Assembly: GCF_000350225.1 (NCBI RefSeq)
Contig: NW_005179111.1
Span: 270,899 to 334,898, forward strand
Reading direction: 5' to 3'
Source of the DNA: Chondrus crispus
Lineage: Eukaryota; Rhodophyta; Florideophyceae; Gigartinales; Gigartinaceae
DNA length: 64,000 nt
The position numbers and the translations under genes are program-made. The notes under the pieces are model-generated. The model saw nothing but the letters and a program-made list of their open reading frames with translations. It had not been told where the DNA came from and did not search any database. Below are positions 1 through 10,839 of this stretch, in pieces (positions within the stretch are counted from its first letter, which is position 1; each line of letters starts with the position of its first letter).

Positions 1-191
1 GGAATCTGTAAACGACAACTTTTCGCCGTGCGAACTGGCGTGACTGGGGATGAAGTGGCGGCTATATCTCCGCTGGTGCCCACACTGTCGTCGATCTTTT
101 TCTTGGATTTATTTTTGCTCTTTTTCGGCTTCTTGCGCTTTCCAGAGTCACCATCCGAGCTTGCCGTGCGCTTCTCTTTGTTAAGAGTCAT
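1..191 (-). CDS. N-terminus of lysine-rich protein, runs off left edge
   Basis: An open frame begins with ATG at 191 on the minus strand and continues to the window edge, so about 63 residues are visible. Residues 18-32 form a strongly basic block (KRKKPKKSKNKSKKK) that looks like a nuclear-localisation or nucleic-acid-binding segment; the rest is Ser/Thr-rich and probably disordered. No domain is recognisable. A TATA-like tract lies about 70 bases upstream, at a spacing that fits a short 5' leader, which favours a real gene start. It could be a host nuclear protein or the start of another element's gag. Function unknown. Confidence 0.45.
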   Translation of the reverse strand, partial: MTLNKEKRTASSDGDSGKRKKPKKSKNKSKKKIDDSVGTSGDIAATSSPVTPVRTAKSCRLQI

Positions 192-239
192 GGTGCAACC
201 AATACCGGACCAGGAGAATTAGAGAAGGAAAGGTTAACA

Positions 240-2630
240 ACCACGTAATCACCATACGCAAATATATATAGAGGGAAAGGAAAGAAATCGTCAAATATCT
301 GGGATTCACAGCGAAAAGGGCGGTAGATTCAAATGGAACTACAAAAGTGCTACGGAATTTGTGCGTGTCCGCGTGTGTTGTGTCTGTTTCGTGCTGAAGT
401 ACTGTACGGAATACCGGCTAATGTGTGTCGTCCACGCCCCACGGAAAGACTCACAAACCGACTTCTTTCGAAACCTGCACACGCGCCGCACAAATCTACA
501 GTACGTCTCTTATCTCTAGCAGCCCTCATTGTCCACATTCCCTTTCTCTTCGATTGATCTGTACCCCTCTTTTTTCTCATAGCTTGTCAGTCTGGGAGGC
601 TTCGTCGCAGTATATTCTTCGCCATTTAATCCTTTGCATAAAGTAGGAAAACGAGACAAAAGCTCTGGGTAATGTTGGAATTTCTGCCGCAGTAGAGAGA
701 AAGACTGATTCGGGATGTCAAGCAGGGGTTATTATCGTGAGAAGGGCTGGCGAGGTCGAGAGATGGAGGGGAGGGGGATTTGTCGGTAGCCTCTGGAGTT
801 TTAGTGTTATCGATTTTGAAGGAGGGTACGATTCCAGGCGATCCGTACTGAGCGCAGGGATGAATAGTAATGATACCGCAGTTCTTTTAGTCCAGGGTCG
901 TTCAGAGGCCGGGCAAGAAAACTTTGGCATGCGCAGCAGGATACTGCTATTGGTTCAATGATGCAACACGGATCGATCGTTTGCTTGGGGGTACCCAGGC
1001 TTCAGAGCACACAAAAAGATGGACTTCGGGACAAGGCTGAGACAAGATTATATCGGTATCCGTACGAATTTCATCGATTTCTACAACTGCGTCGGAGCGC
1101 TGCATGTCCAAGTCTATTACCAGGAAGCGGACGGAGCAGGATATGGCTGGTGAAAGTACAGCAGCGAGCAGTTGGAAAGCGTGTATTCGGGATGTCAAGC
1201 CGGGGATATTATCGTGAGAAGGGCTGGTGAGGTCGAGAGATGGGGGAATTGAGGGTAGCCTCTGAAGCGGACGAGTTGTTGGAGGCCATGCCTACTGGAA
1301 TGGATGGAATTGGCAATTGAATGTCTGAATCTGAGTTTGGGGGAACACACTGATGAAGTTTGCGCAGAGTGCCATGTCAATGAGGAGTAGGAGACGAAAA
1401 TGAGACAAATGAACTTCTCATGATGAACGCCGCAGGCAGTTGTCGTTGTTGACGAGCTCTTGTATCGAACTGTGAAGTACGGTCGTGAGAATGATCCCCC
1501 GAAGGAGTATGGCCGCCGATGGGGGGAAGCAAAGACCCAGAAGCGATGACAACCCGATCTCGTCTTTGAAAGCACTGGTCGTGGAAAAAGACGTCCAGTA
1601 TGCCTTAGATATGCTTCGCAACAGCGGGATGGGAGGTAACGCGTTCCTATTTGAATCAACACTGCTCCTATGTGAAGTGCTGCACTATGAGGGAGACGAT
1701 GAGGATGGGGATGAGAATGGGGGTGTGCGTCGTGTTTATTAAGGGGGAGGAAGGGGGTGAGCGTGGCGATGAGAGCGGCGACGCAAAGACTGTGGGTGAT
1801 TGAGCGAGAGCTGTGATTGTGACGACGACGACGGGCACAAAAGGTGACGACTGTGCTCTAGGGCTGGGCCAACAAAGAAGGGGCAGCAAGTGGAGAAAGA
1901 ATTTCAGATTAAGATCTTAGTCCTTCCTGGCTTCAAGCCCGTTTGGAGCGCGTTGTGCGTGTCAACCCGGTGCCTGCGTAATAATGTAAGTCCATTTCCT
2001 CAATTGAACCTTTCCGTTTGGCACTGTATTGGTGGTGGTCTCGTTTGGCCACATATTTCCGTTGTTCTGAAGAGTGAGCCTGAGCCCATGACGAAGTTAT
2101 CGTAAGGTGATACTGTAGCCGGCGAATTGGTGCACGCACTCGATCACAACCAAGAATACAGAATTAGCTCACCTCAGAAATTTGTGATAATTGCCACACC
2201 CTGGCAGATCGACGAGTCCGTTCACGCCCAGTTTATCCAGCTGGTCTGGACAGCATGTAGTAGAAGACTTCAAGGGGAGAGATTTCATTGAAAAGGCTGA
2301 TGTCGGAGTCACACGAATCAGTTCGTAGGAAAACTACATCGTCGGATCAGTGCAAAATTTGAGCTTCACAGAGGAAGGCTGCAAGTTGGCCTTCCTTTTC
2401 ACTCGATCTTCAGCCATGCTCTTGAACATACAGTGTATAGATTAGAGTTAATACCATCTTCAAGATCGTGAGATGGTGCGCTATGTCGCCACGTAAAGGC
2501 ACCACATATGACCAAACTGCATCTTAAGCAATTGTTTCCTACCAGCAAGTGATTTTTGCTTTTAACGGGATTGCGATATATCATGCCTCTTACGCATCTA
2601 TAGCATTAACTTTATTAAAAATAAAAGTTG
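240..2630. other. Decayed DNA without recognisable gene
   Basis: No convincing gene is seen. A ~75-bp segment starting near 708 recurs from about 1184 (direct repeats about 476 bp apart, both beginning CGGGATGTCAAGC). A 15-base string (AGGCAGTTGTCGTTG, near 1434) also occurs near 16602 in the 3' part of retrotransposon A. This hints that the stretch is an old relative of that region, but one short match is weak. GA-rich composition opens several frames by chance. Confidence 0.35.
261..272 (-). promoter_or_regulatory. TATA-like box upstream of the lysine-rich gene
   Basis: The minus strand reads CTATATATATT here, about 70 bases upstream of the ATG at 191. Position and sequence fit a TATA box, with initiation expected near 235. 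Support is positional only. Confidence 0.4.
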
Positions 2631-2636
2631 CAAATT

Positions 2637-3225
2637 GCTCTTTAGATATTCCAGGTGTCCATTACGCCAAGTTCTGCCGTGCCGCAAACTAGAAGTAAGA
2701 AACAGGCAGCAGTTTTCGGGGTACGATATTTTATGATTAAAAATTTAAATTTACAGATGGCGATTTAGATATGCCAGATGTCCATTACGTTTGGTTCTGC
2801 AGTTTCGCTAACTGGAAGTTGGAAGCCGTCAGCATTTGCTGGGGGATGTTGCTCTATAATTAAAATTGAAACATACATATCTCTATTGAAATATGCCAGG
2901 TGTCCATTACGTCAGGTTCTGCAGTGCCGGGAACTGGAAGTCGGAAACAGGCAGCAGTTGTTGGGGGACGATATTTTATAATTAAAATTTGAAAGTCACA
3001 GATGGCGATTTAGATATGCCAGATGTCCACTACATCAGGTTCTGCAGTGTAGCGATCGCTAACTGGAAGTAGGAAACAGGCAGCATTTGTTGCGGGAAGT
3101 AGCTTTATAATTAAAATTGAAACGTACAGATCCCTATAGGAATATGCCAGCGGTTCATTACGTCGGGCTCAACACTGCCGCTAACTGGAAGTCGGAAACA
3201 AAAAGCAGTTGTTGTGTGGGGGGAA
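2637..3225. repeat. Tandem array of five ~122-bp units, alternating A/B subtypes
   Basis: Units begin near 2641, 2764, 2886, 3009 and 3138. Each contains a version of GATATGCCAGRTGTCCATTACG followed by a shared 'TTCTGCAGT...AACTGGAAGT' core and an AT-rich tail with TATAATTAAAAT. Units 1 and 3 share the tail ending CACAGATGGCGA, while units 2 and 4 share a different tail containing AATTGAAAC. The array therefore has a dimeric higher-order period of about 245 bp. No coding potential is seen. Confidence 0.8.
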
Positions 3226-3239
3226 ATTAATACATAAAC

Positions 3240-3850
3240 AAATGGATACTATAGATCAGTATGTAAGCCGACTTATGTACGTTACAGTAGGCCTACTCCA
3301 CTGCAGTGCAGTCAACATATATTACCGTTAAAAGTAATACATATTTAAACATACAGCAATTCTGTCATACAATAAAGATTGGTTAATATTTTCTTTGTGA
3401 AACGAAAAAACCAGTGCAAGCTTAGGAAGGAATGTGCAGACATGCCATAAAGTTGTAACAAAGTGTGACACACACACGAGGTAACCATAAAACGCCTACC
3501 GTCTGTCAAGACAAATACAATCAATCCGACAAGTCAGATGGTGAGCATCGGAAAATATGTCATGAAGCGCTTGACACTGCACTCGCACTCTCACGTAAAC
3601 AATTTGAGGTTGGAGTTACATGTAGACCATGGAAATGATAAACACTAAATCTACATAAACTTTATCCTTAGAACATTCGTGCATTTGGGGTACCGGGCGT
3701 TAGACTACTTAATCAGAAAACCAACGCTGGCAATAAATATTAATAAACCAGTGCATTTCTAATCAGAGCACAGCAACAAGCTCCCCACGGACTCACATGG
3801 ACTACTTGCACACTCCCCGTCTGCCTTTAAATGGCACACTTTGTATGCAT
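3240..3850. other. AT-rich intergenic stretch, nothing recognised
   Basis: No open frame of note, no tRNA-like fold and no repeat boundary was found between the tandem array and the solo LTR. Confidence 0.5.
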
Positions 3851-3856
3851 AGGAAC

Positions 3857-4452
3857 TGTAGTATAAACACCCCCAACGGAGGGGGGTGTATACTCAGTTC
3901 TTGCGAAGACCCCGATCGGAGAAGGGAAGCAACCCCCTGCTAACGGAACCGGGAAACGGGCCCGGGTAGCGTGGTGGTAGAGCGGGTTCGGACGGGGACG
4001 CGCGCACGGGCGGGTCGATCTACGCCTTGACGCCCCGGGGCAGCGCTGGGTTACGTACCAGCGCTGACGGGCGGAGGCGGATCTAGGCTCGTTCGTGTGC
4101 TCGCGCGTCCCCTGCCCGCTCGGCTCCTAACTAGATACGGGCTATTGTAGGCAGCCCGATCTAGAATAAGCGGGGCGAGCTTGACCAAAGGCGTAGGATC
4201 TGGACAAGCTCGAGCTTGTCCTTCCCCTCCGCCGCCGGCCTGCCCTAGTATTTAATGTACAAGTTAGTCTATCATACTACAGTACAGTACGGACTGTACT
4301 GTAGAGCTACTGTAGTCAGCGCGGGTCGTCCTGCGCCCCGGTACTGTCGGTCATCGGGCCTGACAGTACACGTGTGGTACACGTATGATACACGTGGGCA
4401 CACATGTGTGATCTAATCTAAATCTAGTTCCACGGGAGGGGGTTATGCTACA
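3857..4452 (-). mobile_element. Solo LTR of the retrotransposon-B family, target duplication GGAAC
   Basis: The segment starts TGTAGTATAAACACC and ends GTTATGCTACA, matching both ends of the two LTRs of retrotransposon B (41483-42145 and 53995-54657). It is flanked by perfect 5-bp duplications GGAAC at 3852-3856 and 4453-4457. At 596 bp it is shorter than the 663-bp LTRs of B and clearly diverged, so it is an older or different subfamily. No internal region is present, as expected after LTR-LTR recombination. Orientation is given by analogy with B, which is transcribed on the minus strand. Confidence 0.9.
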
Positions 4453-4810
4453 GGAACATCAAAAGTCGTTGCCGGACTTAGCAAAACCGAACTTCATTTC
4501 TATGCAAGACATCATATTTGAATAGTACCTCATACTCGAAGAACACATCGTCAAGTTGCAAGTAGAGAAACGCCCCTATACCCATGGGTTTGACGGATAG
4601 GCGTCGAAAATGGCATCAGGGTAGAGGGCGTATACTGTATATTATAAATTAGGATTTTAGAGGATAGGAGGTGTAGGTGGAGAAGGAGGGACTTGTGGAG
4701 TGTGTGGATTGTGTGGATTATGTGTTTTAGGTGGATTATGCGGTTTAGGTGGATTAGGGGATTTAGGGGATATTCCCTAAGTATATTACGCCATGAAAGT
4801 GTGTACTACG

Positions 4811-6700
4811 TTTAGTTCTGGCTTCAGTTCCCGCTGGACGATACGTTTTGGGCACATGTCAGGATCGATACGTAATGATAAAAACGTATCGTCCAGGCCT
4901 GATTCGACGTATGTGCGATTTTGGTACTGCCTACAGTATATGGCCCAAAACGTATCGTACCGGGCGGTTTAAACGGCGACAGTTTTTGGTGGGACGATAC
5001 GTTTTAGGCCGATTTACACGGCCGCACCCTCATACGCGCTGTATGGGCAACATTTCTGTTGGCAATTTCTGACTAAAATTTTGCCGACGGCAGCGCACAG
5101 CCAATAAAATGTCAGTGCGCAAAATTTAGTTTTTGCCGTGTGCGATTGGAGGCGCATGAGCAATATTATTAACTTCACATTTTATCACGTACCATGTCCC
5201 TCGTCTGGCAAGATTGTCAGATGCCCAAAACGTATCGGGCTGGGGGGGAAACTATAGCAGGCAGATTTAGTGGCAGGGCCTTATACTGCACTAACGGTGT
5301 CGCAGTGCGCATGTACGAGTTACACAATAAGTCGGCGTAATTTATGTCCTGAATATCAAAGCATTCTAAGCAGTTTACGTCGCGAAATTGAAAAGCGCCG
5401 TATGCACGTTTCGATGATCGTTGCCTCAAGGACGCATTTTGGACGGATGCGTCAGCGATGCATTGGGGAGGGATGCGCGCACGATGCGTTCTGGAGGGGT
5501 GGGTCTAGGATGCGACCTGAGGGGGTGCGAGAATGATGCGTTTTGAAGGGGTGCAAGAATGATACGTTCGAGAGGGATGCGCTCATGACGTGTTCTATAG
5601 GTGTGCGCCCACGATGCGTTCTAAAGGGGTGCGAGAATGATCCGTTCGGGAGAGGTCCGCCCATGATGCGTTCTGGAGGGGCGCGAGATCGATGCTTTTT
5701 GGACGGGTGCGAGAATGATACGTTCGGGAGGGTTGCGCCCACGATGCGTTCTATGTTTAGTTCTGGACTCAGTTCCCGCGGGACAATACGTTTTGGGCAC
5801 ATGTCAGGATCGATACGTATTGATAAAAAACGTATCGTCCAGACCTGATTCGACGTATGTGCGATTTTGGTACTGCCTACGGTATATGGCCCAAACCGTA
5901 TAGTGCTGGGCGGTTTTAACGGCGACAGTTTTTTGGTGGGACGATACGTTTTAGGCCGATTTACACGGCGACACCCCCATACGCGCTGTATTGGCAACAT
6001 TTCTGTTGGCAATTCTGACTAAAATTTTGTCGACGGCGGCGCACAGCCAATAAAATGTCAGTGCGCAAAATTTAGTTTGTGCCGTGTGCGATTGGAGGCG
6101 CATGAGCAATATTATTAACTTCATATTTTATCACGTACCATGTCCCTCGTCTGGCAAGATTGTCAGATGCCCAAAACGTATCGTGCTGGGAGGGGGGCAA
6201 TTGCAGCAGGCAGGTTTAGTGGCAGGGCCTTATACTGCACTAACAGCGTCGCAATGCGCATGTACGAATGACACAATAGGGCGGCGTAATTTATGTCCTG
6301 ACCATCAAAGCATTCTAAGTTATTTACTGCGCGAAATTGAAAAGCGCCGTATGCACGTTTCGATGATCGTTGCTTCAACGACGCCTTTTGGACGGGTGTG
6401 TCAGCGATGCGTTGGGGAGGGATTCGCGCACGATGCGTTCTGGAAGGGTGCGTCTGGGATGCGAGCTGAGGGGGTGCGAGAATGATGCGTTTTGAAGGGG
6501 TGCAAGAATGATACGTTCGAGAGGGGTGCGCTCATGATGTGTTCTATAGGGGTGCGCTCATCATTCGTTTTAGAGGGATGCCAGAATGATACGATCGGAA
6601 GGGTTGCGCCCATGATGCGTTCTGGAGGGGCGCCAGACCGATGCTTTTTAGAAGGGTGCGAAAATGATACGTTCGGGAGGGGTGCGCCCACGACGCGTTC
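4811..6700. repeat. Two tandem copies of a ~945-bp block rich in ACGATACGTTTT motifs
   Basis: Sequence beginning GTTTAGTTCTGG at about 4810 recurs at about 5755 with high similarity over roughly 600 bp, and then passes into the 26-bp minisatellite in both copies. Inside each block the string ACGATACGTTTT, or its reverse complement AAAACGTATCGT, recurs in both orientations (near 4840, 4870, 4943, 4990 and 5226 in copy 1). This gives internal inverted repeats. No gene is supported. Confidence 0.7.
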
Positions 6701-7278
6701 TAAAGGGGTGCAAGAATGATACGTTCGGGAGGGGTGCGCCCATGATGCGTTCTGGAGGGACGCGAGAATGATACGTTCGGGAGGGGTGCCCCCATGATGC
6801 GTTCTGGCGGGGCGCGGGAACGATGCTTTTTGGAAGGGTGCGAGAATGATACGTTCGGGAGGGGTGCGCCCACGACGCGTTCTAAAGGGGTGCCGGAATG
6901 ATTCGTTCGGGAGGGGTGCGCCTATGATGCGTTCTGGAGGGACGCGAGAATGATACGTTCGGGAGGGGTGCCCCCATGATGCGTTCTGGCGGGGCGCGAG
7001 AACGATGCTTTTTGGAAGGGTGCGAGAATGATACATTCGGGAGGGGTGCGCCCGTGATGCGTTTGAAAGGGGTGCCAGAATGATTCGTTCGGGAGGGGTG
7101 CACCCACGATGCGTTCTAAAGAGGTGCGAGAATGATACGTTTCGGAGGGGTGCGCCCACGACGCCATCAAAAGGGGTGCGAGAATGACACGTTCGGGAGG
7201 AGTGCGCCCACGACGCGTTCTAAAGGGGGGCGAGAATGACACGTTCGGAAGGAGTGCGCCCACGACGCGTTTTAAAGG
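5430..7278. repeat. 26-bp minisatellite, mostly as 52-bp dimers
   Basis: The array is built from two related 26-bp monomers: one contains GCGCCCACGACGCGTTCTAAA and the other contains AGAATGATACGTTCGGGAGG, each starting GGTGC. They alternate, with many point variants, to give a 52-bp period. The array is interrupted by the start of the second ~945-bp block and ends exactly at the left end of retrotransposon A, then resumes at 22495. It stays open in several minus-strand frames because stops are absent from the unit, not because it codes. Confidence 0.85.
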
Positions 7279-8405
7279 TGTAGTGCAATACGCACCTGAA
7301 AAGGGGGTTGAAAAGAAAGGAAAATATTTGGATATGAAAAGTAGTCCGGGTTGGGGGACACACGTGTGAATAACTGCACAGTTTTAATTTTTAATTATTT
7401 TATTTTATTTAGTTAATTAGTTGGCATTAATTTTGCTGACACTAGATTAGATCTAGGATCTAGCGCCGCGAGCTACTGTAGTGGCTCCGGCCGGGCGATA
7501 TGTACCTTAGCCCTCTGACCACCAAGTCAGTAAAGGTAACCCGAGTTGCCAGAGTTGAATATCGCCTTGGTCGAAGTCCGTCTTTCCCAAGACGCTCCCT
7601 TTTACCACGGATTACGTTATCCTTTGCGCTCGGGGGTTCCCTTTCTTTTTCCTTTATTTCACCTATCCTTTTCTATTTCTATCTCTATTTCTATTCCCTT
7701 AACTTGAGTTGGTTCCACAGTGCCTGATTGCGATCCGCATTGTGACGCCTGGAGTCATCGGGCTCTTGTGTTGGTTCTTTTGTTTGTTGTTGGTGCCATC
7801 GGCTTTGGTTGCGACCGGACCGGTGTACGTGTCTTGGCCATCGGGTGACACGTGGGTGTAGCGCTGCTACTTGTTTACGTCCACCGACGGAGGCTGTTGC
7901 AACGACGTTTCCCTCGAAGGTCCTGTTGTGTATACAGGACAGTGTTGGTTCCATCGGATACAGGTTGCGACCGTTCCGGTGTCGGTACTTCGCCATCGGG
8001 CAGTACGGAGGTGTAGCGCTGCTACGTGTTTGTTAATTCCCGACGGGCTGCGTTGCGACGCCCCCGTCGAAGACCTTATCAAGGGTATAAGGTGTAACAG
8101 GCGCCCCGCGAGCATTGGCTTTACGACCCATCGGGCCCGGCTTCTTAATCGCCGCCCCGAACTCGCCGAGCAACTGCCTGTACAAGACTCTACCACCATT
8201 CGTCCCGGGGCGGGCCTCTTCCTTTTGCTCCCCCCTGTCTTGGACTTGAGCTACTGTGGGCCGCAAACCCACTTAAAGGGAAAGGGAGAATCGGACACTC
8301 CGTAGGGCTGTGCCGTCGGCAACTCTTGTTGGTTGTTGTTTGTTGGTTGTGTTGTCGCTGGACCGTTGGACCCTGGTTCCGGCGTGACAGGCGCATTGCA
8401 CTACA
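7279..8405 (+). repeat. 5' LTR of retrotransposon A
   Basis: 1127 bp, starting TGTAGTGCAAT and ending ATTGCACTACA. It aligns end to end with 21369-22494 and shows only a small number of differences by eye (about 15-20). Confidence 0.95.
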
Positions 8406-8409
8406 TAAG

Positions 8410-8427
8410 TGGTCTCCCGACCTAGAA
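8410..8427 (+). promoter_or_regulatory. Primer binding site of retrotransposon A
   Basis: TGGTCTCCCGACCTAGAA begins four bases after the 5' LTR and starts with TGG, complementary to a tRNA 3' CCA end. Exactly the same 18 bases follow the 5' LTR of retrotransposon B, although the flanking bases differ. The implied primer tRNA ends GGTCGGGAGACCA; I did not identify which tRNA this is. Confidence 0.85.
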
Positions 8428-8525
8428 TCTGGAAACTACGAAGCCCGACCTAGAATTTGGAACTGAACACAGAAGCCGGGAATAAGTAAATTAGTTCGAT
8501 AGGTCTCGTTTATTAAGAGCGGACC

Positions 8526-10838
8526 ATGGCATCAAGCCAACCCATGGACGTCGGTCCTGGGGTCAGAACGGCTGGATCAGCTCAAGAGTCGAGGATTCTG
8601 CGAGGACCTCGTACACGTAGCCAAGGAAATTTGGCTACTGATCCAGTTGCAGAAGCGTCCCCTTCGGGGACAGCCGTTGAGAAAAATGGCCTTGAAGAGA
8701 AGTTCGAGAAGTTGAGCGAAGAAATTCGTCAGGAGATGAAGAGCAAGCTCGACGAACTTCTGGGCATTTTTCAGAAGCAACAGGAGTTGTTAAAATCCGA
8801 GTTCCACGCTGCGCTTGAAGAGCTGACGGCCCGTGTGGTTCTCGATGAGAATTTAAATACCGATGCGTCCCCGGGCCGAGATCCGGAAGTGCTGGATTCG
8901 CTAAAGCTTGCCGCGAAAGAAGCGCGGCGAGACGCGAATCAGGCCCTGGAAACGCTGGCCAAGACAAGGGACAGCATCGACGACCGGTTCTACCGCGCTT
9001 CGCGGCGACTCAAGGAACTTGAGAAAGCTGCGGGCCGGGCCGAACCAAGTTTGGACGCGGGATCGCTCTCCGACGGAGAAGAAACCGACAGTCCAACGAA
9101 GAAGGACAAGTCAGTCCGAACCCGGGATCCCAAGTGGAAGAGCCCCAAGTCGGCCAAGGGCCGAAAGAAGAAGAAAAGTCACTGTAGTGACGACCGCGAA
9201 AATTGCGACTCAAATTCGAAGTCGAATGTTTCAGAAGAAAATGGTGACGACGGCTCGTCGAACCATTCAAGAAATTCCGACCGAAGATCGACAGAAGGGA
9301 AGGGAATTTCGTCAAATAAGAAGAGCTCCAAACGAGCCGGAGTAACTTCGTCCGCCTCACGGAGAGATCAAGAAGCGGAGCCAGAAGACATCGCGACGCG
9401 GCGCGGACCGCGATGGGAGGAGTTGGAGGAATTAAATCCAACCAACCACCTCTTCAAGAAGTTGCTTTCGTACAGGACGTACCACCTGCGGAACCCGCAG
9501 ACACGTTTGTCGGGCAAGCGGCGGACCGCCGTGCGAAAGATCAGAAGAGACATACCACCAAAGGTGAAGAGAGACAATACGTTCACAGGAGACGATGGCG
9601 TATTGGTTCTAGACTTTTTAGCTAAGATAGTCCAAAAATTCGACACCCAGGAGATGAAACGAAGGCCAAGCGATCCGCTTGCTACCGGAGTTCCTCAGCG
9701 GAATCGCCTTGAGACAGTACACTTCGGTGTCACAAACGGCGGGGTCCCACCATCGGAAAATATCCGTCTGTCCGGAGGCCGTACAGTGGCTATTGCGAAG
9801 CTTCGCCACCGATGAGGCAATCCGCCAAGCCGTACTCGCTTTACGGGAAGTACAGCAGCTACCGTCTGAAGACGAGATGGAAATTTATATCCGTCTGACG
9901 GACGCGAGCAATCGATGTGGAAACGTATATTCGATGGAAAAACAGATGACAATGTTTATTGAAGGACTCGATTCGAGTATCAAGCCGATGGTATCTCAAT
10001 ACCGACAAGACAATCAGGACGTTTCGTTTTTGAGACTAGTTAATTACGCGAAGGCTCATGGCTCGGCGAGCGGCGCCAAGGAGAGGAAGACTAGGAGAGT
10101 CACCATCCAAGCGCCAGCGACGCTTAGGACGGGGGGAAGCAGAAGCCTTCGCACCCCATGCGAAAAACCCGCGGCGCTGTCCACTTGGCCAACTCACTGT
10201 CTGCGTCCAGAGGACCTAGTACTGTTGATCAGGAAGGAAATGGATACGCAGGAGCACTGGTCGCCGAGGGCGATTTTTATGACCCCTCCGAGGAATATGG
10301 AGACGAGGAGCACGGGGCTAGTGGGATGTCTACGCTACAGACGCCCACGTATACGACGGACTCGTATACAGATGCCGCGGATCCCGTGTTAGCGTTTCGA
10401 GGGCGCGGACACACGCCAGCGCCAGGAATTCCGATGGAAGACAAGGGTAGGGCCTTCAGAAGACCGGGCCGGACGGGCCGGCCGACGGCCCGAGGACCGC
10501 CAAGGTCGCCGTACCCTCCGAAGAAGCATGGCCTCGTATGCTACCATTGCTACGAGAAGGGGCACGTAGCGCCTACGTGTTTGCTACCGGTCCGAGAGAT
10601 GCACCGAGTTCTGAAGAACTACGAGATGCTCTCCCAGATAGAGAGGTTGGGAATTCCGTCGACAAGTTACCTGAAGGTAAAACAATGGTTCGAATCGCAG
10701 GCGGCGAGCACTCCGAGTGCCTCTGCCGAAGGTTCGAATCGAACATCAGGAAGGCCGGCCGCGGGGCCGTCGTCGGACTGGAGAAGAATCTGCAGCGACA
10801 GGAAAACTAAGGGGGGGAATCTCAAAAAATTCGAATAG
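8526..10838 (+). pseudogene. gag: gag of retrotransposon A, frameshifted twice
   Basis: The frame opens at ATG 8526 in the context ACCATGG. It encodes a Gag-type protein: an N-terminal coiled-coil region (about residues 50-160), a long charged and Ser-rich linker, a capsid-like helical region, and near the C-terminus one CCHC zinc knuckle (CYHCYEKGHVAPTC, around 10538-10580) for nucleic-acid binding. The reading frame shifts by one base in an A-run near 9657. The capsid-like part is then read in the second frame until about 10127, and the first frame is used again to the TAG at 10838. Two compensating frameshifts break the gene. An AAA-AAA codon pair lies just before the terminal stop, where pol begins in another frame. 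Confidence 0.85.
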
Positions 10839-10839
10839 A

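Noticed and set aside
1195..1662. 155-codon minus-strand frame near the left side
   Set aside because: Opposite a GA-rich tract, overlaps other equally open frames, shows no domain and includes one of the direct repeats.
6401..7159. 252-codon minus-strand frame
   Set aside because: It lies wholly in the 26-bp minisatellite; the repeat unit lacks stops in several frames, so the frame is a compositional artefact.
5430..7278. Possible CRISPR array
   Set aside because: The repeats are directly contiguous with no unique spacers, and the surroundings are eukaryotic.
7500..8396. Frames up to 144 codons inside the LTRs of retrotransposon A
   Set aside because: They lie in non-coding LTR sequence on both strands and recur only because the LTR is duplicated.
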